This document shows, one piece after another, positions 19,001 through 28,259 of a stretch of 64,000 nucleotides of DNA (within the stretch, counting starts at the first letter, position 1; each line of letters opens with the position of its first letter). The DNA is taken from assembly GCA_016720935.1 (NCBI GenBank), contig JADKJP010000003.1:372001-436000 (forward strand), read 5' to 3'. This DNA comes from Bacteroidota bacterium (GTDB lineage: Bacteria > Bacteroidota > Bacteroidia > AKYH767-A > 2013-40CM-41-45). Below the pieces are notes generated by a model. That model was not told the DNA's origin. It saw nothing but the letters and a program-made list of their open reading frames with translations, and did not search any database. The position numbers were made by a program, and so were the translations under genes.

Positions 19001-20731
19001 CGCTTTCAGATTGTATCTTTGACAGAGTGATAAACAACTCCTTCTTATTTCAAGGGTACATTAGACCTGTTGTGATTCGCTTTCAGATTGTATCTTTGAC
19101 AGAGTGATAAACAACATCAACATTATTCTTTGAACGTGAACCATAGTTGTGATTCGCTTTCAGATTGTATCTTTGACAGAGTGATAAACAACACGTGCAT
19201 ATTAATTCACAATTAAAGCCTCGTTGTGATTCGCTTTCAGATTGTATCTTTGACAGAGTGATAAACAACAAGCTGTTATTTCAACATATAGTGCAGCGGG
19301 TTGTGATTCGCTTTCAGATTGTATCTTTGACAGAGTGATAAACAACTTTTTAATTTTCAGGTTATGCGCTCGAGCTGGTTGTGATTCGCTTTCAGATTGT
19401 ATCTTTGACAGAGTGATAAACAACTATCAGTTCATTTTGTGTTTCTGCGATATCGTTGTGATTCGCTTTCAGATTGTATCTTTGACAGAGTGATAAACAA
19501 CTTTTTCTAATATTGGTGGAGGGGTATATCGTTGTGATTCGCTTTCAGATTGTATCTTTGACAGAGTGATAAACAACCGCTGCAAAGGTGACGAACAAGT
19601 CAGGTTCGTTGTGATTCGCTTTCAGATTGTATCTTTGACAGAGTGATAAACAACGAACCGAACGAGAACGAATATTGGCTATCAGTTGTGATTCGCTTTC
19701 AGATTGTATCTTTGACAGAGTGATAAACAACGTGAGATTTGGCCAACTCTTTGGCCTCTTCGTTGTGATTCGCTTTCAGATTGTATCTTTGACAGAGTGA
19801 TAAACAACACATTCATTCTCGGATATTACTACGGAGCAGTTGTGATTCGCTTTCAGATTGTATCTTTGACAGAGTGATAAACAACTCTTCTCCGCATTGG
19901 ATGAAGGGATCCACAGTTGTGATTCGCTTTCAGATTGTATCTTTGACAGAGTGATAAACAACCAAACTCATCGAAGAATGAAACAGAGAGAGGTTGTGAT
20001 TCGCTTTCAGATTGTATCTTTGACAGAGTGATAAACAACAGACTTTAAAAAGTATTGAAGACACCCATAGTTGTGATTCGCTTTCAGATTGTATCTTTGA
20101 CAGAGTGATAAACAACGCCGTGATTGATTGCATCCCTGCGAAGCAAGTTGTGATTCGCTTTCAGATTGTATCTTTGACAGAGTGATAAACAACCGGTAAA
20201 TCTGTAGCCTTTACAGGGAAATCGTTGTGATTCGCTTTCAGATTGTATCTTTGACAGAGTGATAAACAACAAGACTGGATTTATAAAATAGGTAAACATA
20301 GTTGTGATTCGCTTTCAGATTGTATCTTTGACAGAGTGATAAACAACCCTGCTTTCTTTAATAGCCAGTCATTGTTAGTTGTGATTCGCTTTCAGATTGT
20401 ATCTTTGACAGAGTGATAAACAACTGTTATTCATTGAAGAAGGAAAGGAAACGGGTTGTGATTCGCTTTCAGATTGTATCTTTGACAGAGTGATAAACAA
20501 CTATTAGGTATTAGTTAATCAATTAAAACCTGTTGTGATTCGCTTTCAGATTGTATCTTTGACAGAGTGATAAACAACGGGGTTATTATTTTGTACCAGT
20601 GTAACAGCGTTGTGATTCGCTTTCAGATTGTATCTTTGACAGAGTGATAAACAACAAACAGGGTGTTCAGTTCACCTACAACTCGGTTGTGATTCGCTTT
20701 CAGATTGTATCTTTGACAGAGTGATAAACAA

Positions 20732-20785
20732 GGTGCTTTAGATTGCTTTGACAGAGTGTAACAACCTTATAGATAATCTGAATCT
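20732..20785 (+). repeat. Shrunken repeat plus 20-bp pseudo-spacer at the array end
   Basis: Between the last two repeats lie 54 bp rather than 30. The first 34 bp (20732-20765) align with the repeat after loss of about five short segments, keeping CTTTGACAGAGTG and AACAAC. The last 20 bp (20766-20785) have no repeat similarity. Loss of TAT removes the -7 box. It is either a decayed repeat-spacer unit or a special short-spacer unit. Confidence 0.7.
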
Positions 20786-20905
20786 GTTGTGATTCGCTTT
20801 CAGATTGTATCTTTGACAGAGTGATAAACAACATATGGCACTTTTGTATGTGATAATCAGGTTGTTATGTTAATTTCTGTGAAGAGAAAAATGTCAATTA
20901 TTATT

Positions 20906-20933
20906 AAAAAGCTGGTGTAACACCGGCTTTTTT
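20906..20933. terminator. Bidirectional terminator between array and cas2
   Basis: AAAAAGCTGGTG pairs with CACCGGCTTTTT around a TAA loop (12 bp including one G-T). T-runs exist on both strands, so it can end plus-strand crRNA transcripts and the minus-strand cas operon, which converge here. Confidence 0.85.
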
Positions 20934-20997
20934 AGTTTCCAATATTAATGGAAAATTCCGCTTTTATGAAAGTAGCGTACTTATTTGAACTAAATCT

Positions 20998-21339
20998 CTA
21001 AAAAAGTTCTAATTGCATAGGAATTTGAGGAAGTTCTTTCATTTTTTTTCCATAAAATAATTCCATTTGTCCAAATTGCCTGTCTGTTATCTGTAAAATA
21101 CCGATCAATCCTTTTTCAGGCAAAATCCTTTTTACACGTTTCTTATGTACTTCTGCATTTTCACTGCTTGAAGAATGTCGGACATACATACTGAATTGAA
21201 ACATATTGAAACCATCTTTTATAAGTTCTTTCCGGAACAGAGCGGCAATTCTTCTTTCCTTTTTTGTTTCAGTTGGTAAATCATACATCACTAGTGTCCA
21301 CATTACACGGTATGAGTTGAGCCGGTCTTGAGAAATCAT
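20998..21339 (-). CDS. cas2: CRISPR-associated endonuclease Cas2
   Basis: The 113-residue protein shows the Cas2 ferredoxin-like fold with the first-strand acidic residue in LVMYDLPTET (Asp20). The usual FRKELIKDGFNMFQFSMYVRH and a C-terminal ITDRQFGQMELFYG follow. Cas2 bridges two Cas1 dimers during spacer integration. Its start overlaps the cas1 stop by 4 bp (ATGA), which indicates translational coupling in the cas9-cas1-cas2 operon. It is the last gene of the operon, 165 bp from the array. Confidence 0.96.
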   Translation of the reverse strand: MISQDRLNSYRVMWTLVMYDLPTETKKERRIAALFRKELIKDGFNMFQFSMYVRHSSSSENAEVHKKRVKRILPEKGLIGILQITDRQFGQMELFYGKKMKELPQIPMQLELF

Positions 21340-22232
21340 ATTTCCGGAAATATTAGTTTCTTAAGTTCACCGTTATAACATTTTACCAAGCTAATGGCAG
21401 TACGATGGGTAGCTAACATCAGCGGACTTGATTCCCCTTCAATATTGACATCCATTGCGGGAATACTGAGCAATACAGATTTGTGTTTTTTTTCAAGTAC
21501 GTCTGAAATTCCATGATCCACTACCATTTGATGTACAGTTCGATCAACGATTGGGCGATAGGGTTCCATCAGATCGTCTGCAAGGCAAAATGCATTGTAT
21601 CTGTTCCGGTGAAATATGCCAAGAGTTGGTAACAAACCTGCTGCCACAATACTTCTAGCCATAGTGGCACGGAGAATGGCATATCCATAGTTTAAAAAAT
21701 TATTGGGTGGAGGGCCTTCTCTATATCTGTTAAATTCTTCGATATGCGCAAATAATTTTTTCCAGTAATAAGTAGCAGCTGTTGCTTCGCAATTGGTACT
21801 GTCTCCACTTTTAACATTTTGGTGTAATGGAGTAAGGTAATCAGATGAAATTTCCAATGATCTAAGTACACCTGCCTGATTTTTTATTTTACGGACAATG
21901 GTCTGCATCCATAATTGCTTTTTAAGCGGAGAACTTGCATTGATTTGTTCATCGTATCGCTCCTGTTGAATTGTATTTCCTTCCAAAGGTAATGTAAGGC
22001 TTTGGGGCATATGTCTTTGATCACATGAAATGATCGCCACATTATTTTCCTGTAAGGCCTGAATCAATCCACTGGTTAGATTGATGCTGTGTGAATCAAG
22101 AATAATCATTCCAATGTCTTCAATTGGGACGCTTGTTTCCGGTAGAGTATCATCAGCAATACGGATAATTAATTGTGACTCTTTTTTATTGAGTGAAGCG
22201 GGATTCCCAAAATAAAGTGTTCGTTTTATCAT
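21336..22232 (-). CDS. cas1: CRISPR-associated endonuclease Cas1 (type II)
   Basis: Cas1 is the integrase that inserts new spacers. The 298-residue protein starts with MIKRTLYFGNPASL, typical of type II Cas1. The metal-binding triad can be placed at Glu149 (DSTNCEATAATYYW), His208 (GIFHRNRYNAF) and Asp220 or Glu223 (ADDLMEPYRP). It lies 16 bp after cas9 and overlaps cas2 by 4 bp. There is no csn2 or cas4, which makes the locus subtype II-C. Confidence 0.96.
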   Translation of the reverse strand: MIKRTLYFGNPASLNKKESQLIIRIADDTLPETSVPIEDIGMIILDSHSINLTSGLIQALQENNVAIISCDQRHMPQSLTLPLEGNTIQQERYDEQINASSPLKKQLWMQTIVRKIKNQAGVLRSLEISSDYLTPLHQNVKSGDSTNCEATAATYYWKKLFAHIEEFNRYREGPPPNNFLNYGYAILRATMARSIVAAGLLPTLGIFHRNRYNAFCLADDLMEPYRPIVDRTVHQMVVDHGISDVLEKKHKSVLLSIPAMDVNIEGESSPLMLATHRTAISLVKCYNGELKKLIFPEI

Positions 22233-22248
22233 GGTTAATTCGAAGTGA

Positions 22249-25200
22249 TTAATTTACACCTAATGTCCCTACGATATCTCCTAGTCTATTCGTTAGAAGT
22301 TTGATACAATTTGATTTAATCATAGTGCCGTCAACACTTTTTTCCATTTTATTTAATGGACTGAATTCTTTTTTATTGACGATTGTACTTGCGACTTCAT
22401 GTTTTATAAAGAAGCAATCATTACCTGTGAAACTTACACATTTATAGATATTTGAAATGGAATAATTATTTATATCAAACAATTCATTTTCTTGAGGAAC
22501 ATACACTAAGTCATTTGGTGATAGGCTGAATAGAAATTTCCCTTTCTCAACTGAAATTGGGATGTTTGGAGTGAGCAACTGTTTTTCTTTTGGCAGTGTA
22601 GCTCTCCATTTTTGATGTTCAATTACTTCATTCAACGGAATTGTTTCGAATACTCGCTTTGATTTTTTTTCATCCCAATAGATTGCAAAGAATAAGTTTG
22701 TTCCTTTATCAGCCTCAACATATTTTGACATTTTATTGCCAGTTTGGCCAACCTGGAATTTACTTCCGGCTTCAAAAATTCGAACTTTGAATATTGGTTT
22801 GTGAGAAATTCCATCATTATATTTTTCAATATTAAGATTCATTTCTTCCAAGCCTTCCGGAGAAAATGCGATCAAGGGATTTTCATTTTTACTTTTAAGA
22901 TAATTTTTTAATATTTTCTGAATACCGGTATCAGTAATTGCATTAATAGTATTGAGGTCAAATGAAATATCAATTGGCTTCCTTGATGCAGTTAGGATCT
23001 TATCTTTTTGAACCTTTAAACCTTTCAGTTGAACTTTACCTGATACAGTATCTTTGTGCATTGATTTCCGTATTGCCCAATTTATTCCTTTTTGCGTAAC
23101 TAATTCTTTGTATTTTAAACCATCCTTTTCAATTATTTTAAAATAATGATTGGTTGCCTTATTGATTATTCTTAGGTTTTGTTTAAAACTGATTACAATT
23201 TTTTCAAAACTTGCTTTTGAATCGCTTGTGAAGGTATTCCATGGTTTGAGAAATTCTCGCGGAACATCTCTGGTAATATTACGCTTTGTGTGTGAATCCA
23301 CATAATTGACCTGTTCAAATCGCCTTAACTTACGTTGAAGATCATATCGCTTTACTTCGGATTTGGATTCCTGATTGTTTAGCAAATTAATGTGGTCTCT
23401 TGTTGCACATGCGATAATAAGTGCGTCCATAGCATGATGCCGATGATCAATGCGTTTCTTTTGGAAACCTTTTGAGAATTCAATTGGTACGGTAGGAATT
23501 AGCTTTTGGTGTTGTTTAGAATAGGATGTAAAAGCTGAACTGTTTGTAATTTCATTCATCCTTTCAAATCTTTGTATAATAAGCTCATTCCATACATCAT
23601 TCAAACCCCAGTCTTGCCTGAGTTTGGTTGTGATTTTTCCATTACCTGGCAATAGATTTTTAGAGTTAACGCCATCGTCATCCTTTTCCTCTCGTACAAT
23701 ATTTGACAACACGGTACTAATAAATTTACTTATATACCGGGTATCATTAAGTTGACGTTCGATCATTTTTTCAGGGATTTCCTCAAGCAGAAGTTTTGTT
23801 TTTTTACTTCGGTTTTTTGAGTAATGTTCCTGAATGAAATGTTGGTATTCTTCAATATCCATGATTCTCACATCTTTGCCGAAGCCTGTATCAACTTTTT
23901 CCCCATGATGATTTTTAATAAACTGGAATCCCAAATCATTGTCTTTTAGACGATTTACTGCTGCTTCGCAAATAACTTTATTGCTAAGACTGTCATCAAA
24001 ATATCTACTCTGTGGTATGACGTGTTCAATTTCGTAATCAGATGTAAATAATTTTGCCAAGGGAATCGGATTTCCGGTGTATGGTGAACGATATTTTTGT
24101 TCCAGCCATAATTTATATTTCAGTAATTCATTGCTTCCAGGTTGACCAGCCTTACTTATTTTTATAATATCTTCAGGAATGTCTTTTGTACTACTTAAAG
24201 CACCCTCTTCGTAAATTTTCAAAATTTCTAAATGTGAAGGAGAGTATGGTCTTACATTTTCAATTCCACCTTGATTGAGCAATTCGGATAATAAAGATTT
24301 GAGTCGAACATTTGTGTTTTCATTTTCTGTCATTTGATTTGAGAGGCTAACTCTTTCTTCCTTAGTTTTTTTCATTTCTCGACCTAGTTCAATATGAATT
24401 TCGTTGAAAAAATTCTCTTGACCTTTTCCGAAATGCACCCAAATGTCACGAACAACTCTAAGCGTTTCCAAAACAATTTGTTCAACAATTGGATTTCTTA
24501 AGCTGTGTTGTCTGAAGTCATCTAAAAAAATATCAATTTGGTCAGGACTTTTCCATTTCTTTAAATCTGTCGCTTCAGAATGCCGTCCATACACAATATA
24601 TTTGGCAATCCAATCTTGCAACGCTTGAAAGTGATTTAACTCGGTCAATTCTTTTGTTTTTTCTCGTACCCTCTCACTTAGAGTTAGATCAACTTCTCCA
24701 TTTACCAAATTTTCAATTCTCGTTTGTGTGTTTTTGTCAATTGCATCCCAATTCCAATGCTTACCGCATCGCATTAACGGCAATAATTTTTTCAATGCTT
24801 TTAACGAATATGAGCAATATTCGGGTTTGAACGGTGGTGTTTTTGAAAAGGCAGCTATGAAAGATTCTTCATCCAAGTGATTTTTAACAGCATATGATTT
24901 CAAGGTTTTTTCGAAATCTTTTTTATCGGTTACTGAATAAATAATATGCCAAAGTTCAGTCACTTTACTTTCGTTAAGGAAAGCGATAGGGATATTGCTT
25001 ACTTTCTCCATCCTTGAACTGATCAATACACCTGTTTCATTACATGGGTAGGTTTTGTCTTCAACATAATTCCACCTATATTTTTTAACTTCTGCTGATG
25101 CTGCTTTTCCTTTGAAACCGTGATTTTCCAAAAAATATTTTAAGAGCACATCTTGTTTGATTTCTTTTTTGGTATTTAAGAAATCAAAGAGATCTTCGAA

Positions 25201-26601
25201 TGATTTGACAGAGCTAATAAATTGTTGTGTGACATTTCTCTCATTTTCTCGATCAAAAATCTTGAGATCAAAAATCCATTTCCAAATCCTGAATTCCTGA
25301 AACAATGGATGTGATTTTTGACAAGCTTTCAAGTTAGCCGTTTGGGGAGTGCCTTTTTTATCTTTGTATTTCCTTGATTCAAGAGTGCAATTTGAGATTA
25401 AGGATTTTTTACTCCTTAATGGTCGTTGATAGAAAATGATATCATCCATGAAAAGGTGAAGAAAATTCTTGCCAAACAATGAGTTTTGATGATTCTCATT
25501 ATTTTTATATAATTCTCTGATGCAATCGTTTAATAAGTCAGTATTTTGAAGTTCAGGATGAAATTCAATTTGCTTGCTAAGAATAGTTTTAAATTCGTTT
25601 TTATAATAATCGCGCTCAATTGTACGAATCAAACCGCCTTTGATTTTTTGATTAGGGTTTTGAAGAAGCGTATCATATATATAACATCCAATAGATTTGT
25701 GACTTTTTTGGATATCTACTTCTGTTCTCTTTTTTATAAGGGTCCAGTCATTTTCATTGGGTGCCCTGAAACTTCTTTTTTCATTTCCTTCCTTATCCTT
25801 TTTAATTGTACCATCTTCATTCAAAGATGTGGTCACTATAAAATCTTTTGTTTTCCCGATCCAATCAGTCAGAGGTGTTTTGCTTGATCTTCTATAAACC
25901 CATCCATTTTCCAACGTAAATGAATACCAAATTTCATCTTTCCCTTTTTTTACTTCCTCGGTGTTTGCATCTACCACTTTCAGTGAATAATACTCTACCA
26001 GTTCATTTGGTTTGTTTTCTTCAATTTCATCACGTAATTGATAATACCCCCTTTTTTGATTGAAATTTAGAATGATCCAGGCTAATTCTTCTTTTTGAAT
26101 TTTATGAGTCAGAGCTTTTTTACGTAAATAATACAATGTCCAATCATGTGGGACTTTCTTTCCCTTGTCTGTTAAAACCGGTTGGTATTTTTTAAAGTCG
26201 GTAAGCATTTCTTCAAAGGAAGCTTTGAAAATGAATTCTTTACCTTCATATGCAATTTTCGGCTCAGAATTATCAAAAAATTGCCCAAAATTTGATTCAA
26301 AGTCGATTTGAGTTGAAAAGTGCTTGGGCAGAAAATCTAAGATATTTAATACTCTAAATAGCCGTTGTCTTCGTAATAAATGTCTTTCTCGTAATCTTCT
26401 TGCACTACGCTGTTTGGTTCTTTCAGCTGTTTGTGAAACTGAATTCCCGGTCTCGAAATCACCGATAATTCCTTGATCCATTGGTATTATTCTTGACCCT
26501 AATCCGAGAATTTTCCCTTCTTTTTTAGTAAAATCACTTTGTACTAATGCCCAACCAATTGAATTTGTTCCTAAATCAAGACCTAAAATATTTTTTGTCA
26601 T
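22249..26601 (-). CDS. cas9: CRISPR-associated endonuclease Cas9 (type II-C)
   Basis: Cas9 cuts double-stranded DNA guided by crRNA:tracrRNA. The 1450-residue protein has RuvC-I at the N-terminus (KNILGLDLGTNSIGWALV, Asp9), an Arg-rich bridge helix (about 61-83), RuvC-II (EIHIELGREM, Glu738), an HNH domain (DYEIEHVIPQSRYFDDSLSN, His860) and RuvC-III (IDHRHHAMDA, His1056 and Asp1059). All nuclease residues are present, so it should be active. The PAM-interacting region lies after about 1100. It is long for a II-C Cas9, as is common in Bacteroidota. The frame is open to 26676, but the extra 25 codons read through the tracrRNA gene on the other strand and look nothing like Cas9. The true start is MTKNILG at 26601. 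Confidence 0.97.
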   Translation of the reverse strand: MTKNILGLDLGTNSIGWALVQSDFTKKEGKILGLGSRIIPMDQGIIGDFETGNSVSQTAERTKQRSARRLRERHLLRRQRLFRVLNILDFLPKHFSTQIDFESNFGQFFDNSEPKIAYEGKEFIFKASFEEMLTDFKKYQPVLTDKGKKVPHDWTLYYLRKKALTHKIQKEELAWIILNFNQKRGYYQLRDEIEENKPNELVEYYSLKVVDANTEEVKKGKDEIWYSFTLENGWVYRRSSKTPLTDWIGKTKDFIVTTSLNEDGTIKKDKEGNEKRSFRAPNENDWTLIKKRTEVDIQKSHKSIGCYIYDTLLQNPNQKIKGGLIRTIERDYYKNEFKTILSKQIEFHPELQNTDLLNDCIRELYKNNENHQNSLFGKNFLHLFMDDIIFYQRPLRSKKSLISNCTLESRKYKDKKGTPQTANLKACQKSHPLFQEFRIWKWIFDLKIFDRENERNVTQQFISSVKSFEDLFDFLNTKKEIKQDVLLKYFLENHGFKGKAASAEVKKYRWNYVEDKTYPCNETGVLISSRMEKVSNIPIAFLNESKVTELWHIIYSVTDKKDFEKTLKSYAVKNHLDEESFIAAFSKTPPFKPEYCSYSLKALKKLLPLMRCGKHWNWDAIDKNTQTRIENLVNGEVDLTLSERVREKTKELTELNHFQALQDWIAKYIVYGRHSEATDLKKWKSPDQIDIFLDDFRQHSLRNPIVEQIVLETLRVVRDIWVHFGKGQENFFNEIHIELGREMKKTKEERVSLSNQMTENENTNVRLKSLLSELLNQGGIENVRPYSPSHLEILKIYEEGALSSTKDIPEDIIKISKAGQPGSNELLKYKLWLEQKYRSPYTGNPIPLAKLFTSDYEIEHVIPQSRYFDDSLSNKVICEAAVNRLKDNDLGFQFIKNHHGEKVDTGFGKDVRIMDIEEYQHFIQEHYSKNRSKKTKLLLEEIPEKMIERQLNDTRYISKFISTVLSNIVREEKDDDGVNSKNLLPGNGKITTKLRQDWGLNDVWNELIIQRFERMNEITNSSAFTSYSKQHQKLIPTVPIEFSKGFQKKRIDHRHHAMDALIIACATRDHINLLNNQESKSEVKRYDLQRKLRRFEQVNYVDSHTKRNITRDVPREFLKPWNTFTSDSKASFEKIVISFKQNLRIINKATNHYFKIIEKDGLKYKELVTQKGINWAIRKSMHKDTVSGKVQLKGLKVQKDKILTASRKPIDISFDLNTINAITDTGIQKILKNYLKSKNENPLIAFSPEGLEEMNLNIEKYNDGISHKPIFKVRIFEAGSKFQVGQTGNKMSKYVEADKGTNLFFAIYWDEKKSKRVFETIPLNEVIEHQKWRATLPKEKQLLTPNIPISVEKGKFLFSLSPNDLVYVPQENELFDINNYSISNIYKCVSFTGNDCFFIKHEVASTIVNKKEFSPLNKMEKSVDGTMIKSNCIKLLTNRLGDIVGTLGVN

Positions 26602-26624
26602 ATCAATATTTATTAATAGTTTTG
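26595..26624 (+). promoter_or_regulatory. tracrRNA promoter
   Basis: TTG (26595-26597), a 19-nt gap and TAGTTTTG (26617-26624) match the Bacteroidota consensus. The upstream box lies inside the first codons of cas9 on the opposite strand. Start is expected at about 26629-26632, the first bases of the anti-repeat. Confidence 0.75.
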
Positions 26625-26628
26625 ATCT

Positions 26629-26702
26629 ACAATCTAAAAGCGAATCACAATAAGGATTATTCCGTTGTGAAAACATTTAAAGCGGCGCAAGTCGCTTTTT
26701 TT
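26629..26702 (+). ncRNA. tracrRNA of the type II-C system
   Basis: ACAATCTAAAAGCGAATCACAA (26629-26650) is the reverse complement of the first 22 bases of the CRISPR repeat except for one position. It is therefore the anti-repeat that forms the duplex cut by RNase III. Next come a nexus-like hairpin AAGG-ATTATT-CCG and a short linker. The transcript ends in a terminator stem AAAGCGGC / GTCGCTTT with a GCAA tetraloop and a T-run (26679-26702). The RNA is about 74 nt long. The gene points away from cas9, and cas9 mRNA must be transcribed across it in the opposite direction. Confidence 0.9.
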
Positions 26703-26882
26703 ATTTTTGAAATTTGTAAAAGATGAAATATTAGGATCGAATATCAAGTATAATTTCAAATATAGCAAGATTAATTAAATATTTCTTGATTTGTATAATG
26801 TAATTGTCCTGAAATGTTAAAATTTACATCCATTATTCAGGCCTTATTTTCTTCTTCGATTAATAACTCAAATATTCGTTTT

Positions 26883-28118
26883 ATGAAAATAAAATACAGT
26901 TTATTCCTGGCATTTTTTTGGCTTACAGTTTCTTTCTCATCAAAAGTTAATGCTCAAGGGGGTTGGACTCAAAAAGCAGATATTATTTCAAGCGGAAGAG
27001 CGGGAGCTGTCGGATTTTCAATTGGTACTAAAGGATATTTCGGTACGGGCTCCGATAATACAGGAGCAGTTTTGAATGATTTCTGGGAATACGATCCATC
27101 AACGAATACGTGGACACAAAAGGCAGATTTTGCCGGAGCAGGCAGGAAAGAAGCGGTTGGATTTTCAATTGCGCAAAAAGGTTATGTGGGAACCGGATGG
27201 AATGGGTCGGGGTTATCGGCCTTTTATAGTGATTTTTTTGAGTTTGATCCCACGACAAATATTTGGATACAGAAAGCGGATTTTGCTGGTGGAGGGAGAA
27301 TTTACTCAGTTGGCTTTTCAATTGGTTCAAAAGGTTTTTTAGGAACAGGATGGAATAGCAGTGTTGATTCAATTTATAATGATTTTTGGGAATACGATCC
27401 TGCGTTTGATCTGTGGACCCGGAAATCTGATTTTGGCGGAACAGTTCGAGTTGCAGCAGTCGGATTTTCTATTGGCAATTTAGGATATATTGGACTCGGA
27501 GCCGATACTTCCGGGCCAATTAATTTATGCAGTGATTTTTGGGAATATAATCCTGCAACTAACAGCTGGATTCAAAAGTCATCACCTTTTTTGGCTCTTT
27601 CAAATTGCATCGGATTTGCAGTTGGCAATTATGGGTATGTAGGTACAGGGAGGGATTGGGGCTCTAATCCACATCGAGAATTTTTAAAATATGATCCTTC
27701 GAATAATATATGGACTGTGCTTCCTGATTTCCCGGGTTTAGAAAGGGAAAATTCAATTTGTTTTTCAATCGGATCCAAAGGTTATATCGGAACTGGATTT
27801 GGAGATTTCGGTTACTTAAATGATTTCTGGGAATATGATCCGACTTTGTCAGGTTCTTTTGAAATTAACAATGGGAATTTCATTTCTTCGATTTCATTTC
27901 CTGAGAAAAATAAAATCAGTGTTACTCTGAATAATTTGATTAAAACCGGAAGTGTTATGATTTATAATTTAAACGGGTCGCTTATATGTCAATCTAAAAT
28001 TCAAAATTCAAATTTGATTGAAGTGCAACCTGGTTCGATCGCATCCGGAATTTATTTACTTTCTATCTTTGATGGAAAGGAGCATTACAAGAGGAAGTTT
28101 GTTTTTAGCTCAAACTAA
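26883..28118 (+). CDS. Secreted kelch-repeat protein with type IX sorting domain
   Basis: After a signal peptide (MKIKYSLFLAFFWLTVSFSSKVNAQ) there are about seven copies of a 50-residue kelch-type motif, 'NDFWEYDPxTNxWTQKADFxGxGRxxAVGFSIGxKGYxGTG', which should form a beta-propeller. The last 75 residues (KISVTLNNLIKTGSVMIYNLNGSLI...SGIYLLSIFDGKEHYKRKFVF) are a type A sorting domain, so the protein is probably exported and attached or released by the type IX system. The frame begins at 26814, but the signal peptide sets the start at 26883. Ligand unknown. It shares a gap with the tracrRNA gene and has no CRISPR role that I can see. Confidence 0.82.
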   Translation: MKIKYSLFLAFFWLTVSFSSKVNAQGGWTQKADIISSGRAGAVGFSIGTKGYFGTGSDNTGAVLNDFWEYDPSTNTWTQKADFAGAGRKEAVGFSIAQKGYVGTGWNGSGLSAFYSDFFEFDPTTNIWIQKADFAGGGRIYSVGFSIGSKGFLGTGWNSSVDSIYNDFWEYDPAFDLWTRKSDFGGTVRVAAVGFSIGNLGYIGLGADTSGPINLCSDFWEYNPATNSWIQKSSPFLALSNCIGFAVGNYGYVGTGRDWGSNPHREFLKYDPSNNIWTVLPDFPGLERENSICFSIGSKGYIGTGFGDFGYLNDFWEYDPTLSGSFEINNGNFISSISFPEKNKISVTLNNLIKTGSVMIYNLNGSLICQSKIQNSNLIEVQPGSIASGIYLLSIFDGKEHYKRKFVFSSN

Positions 28119-28259
28119 GTTTGAAATTAAATGGAAAAAAATATATTTGAAAGAATGTTCGAATAAGGTATGAAATTGTTAACACAACCATTATTACAAC
28201 AGACTTGAACCACTTCTTTCATCCATTAATTTCTTGTTAAACCTGATTTTTATAAGTGT

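Larger units (their letters stand above)
15831..20832 (+). CRISPR. Type II-C CRISPR array, 64 repeats of 47 bp
   Basis: I traced 64 repeat starts from 15908 to 20786. The consensus begins GTTGTGATTCGCTTTCAGAT and ends ACAGAGTGATAAACAAC. The first 63 repeats enclose 62 spacers: 56 of 30 bp, two of 29 (before 17833 and 19531), three of 31 (before 16910, 18915 and 19378) and one of 33 (before 18144). The repeat at 15908 has three or more substitutions. Another decayed copy lies exactly one 77-bp period further left (15831-15877). The repeat at 20686 lacks its last C and is followed by an odd unit (20732-20785). All other copies I read are identical. I give the plus strand as the crRNA strand because the tracrRNA anti-repeat pairs with the repeat's 5' end, the repeats carry plus-strand promoters, and a terminator follows the array. 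Minus-strand frames reading FITLSKIQSESESQ are artefacts of the repeat. Confidence 0.98.

Noticed and set aside
16076..20299. Many minus-strand open frames of about 61-87 codons with FITLSKIQSESESQ
   Set aside because: They are translations of the CRISPR repeat in two frames, repeated every 77 or 154 bp. Not genes.
20732..20765. Degenerate repeat as a possible tracrRNA anti-repeat
   Set aside because: Read on the minus strand it would be followed by a full antisense repeat rather than a nexus and terminator. The element at 26629 is a far better anti-repeat with promoter and terminator.
20861..20884. GTTGTTATG after the last repeat as another decayed repeat
   Set aside because: Only the first eight bases match well and the spacing is 28 rather than 30 bp. 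Too weak to call.
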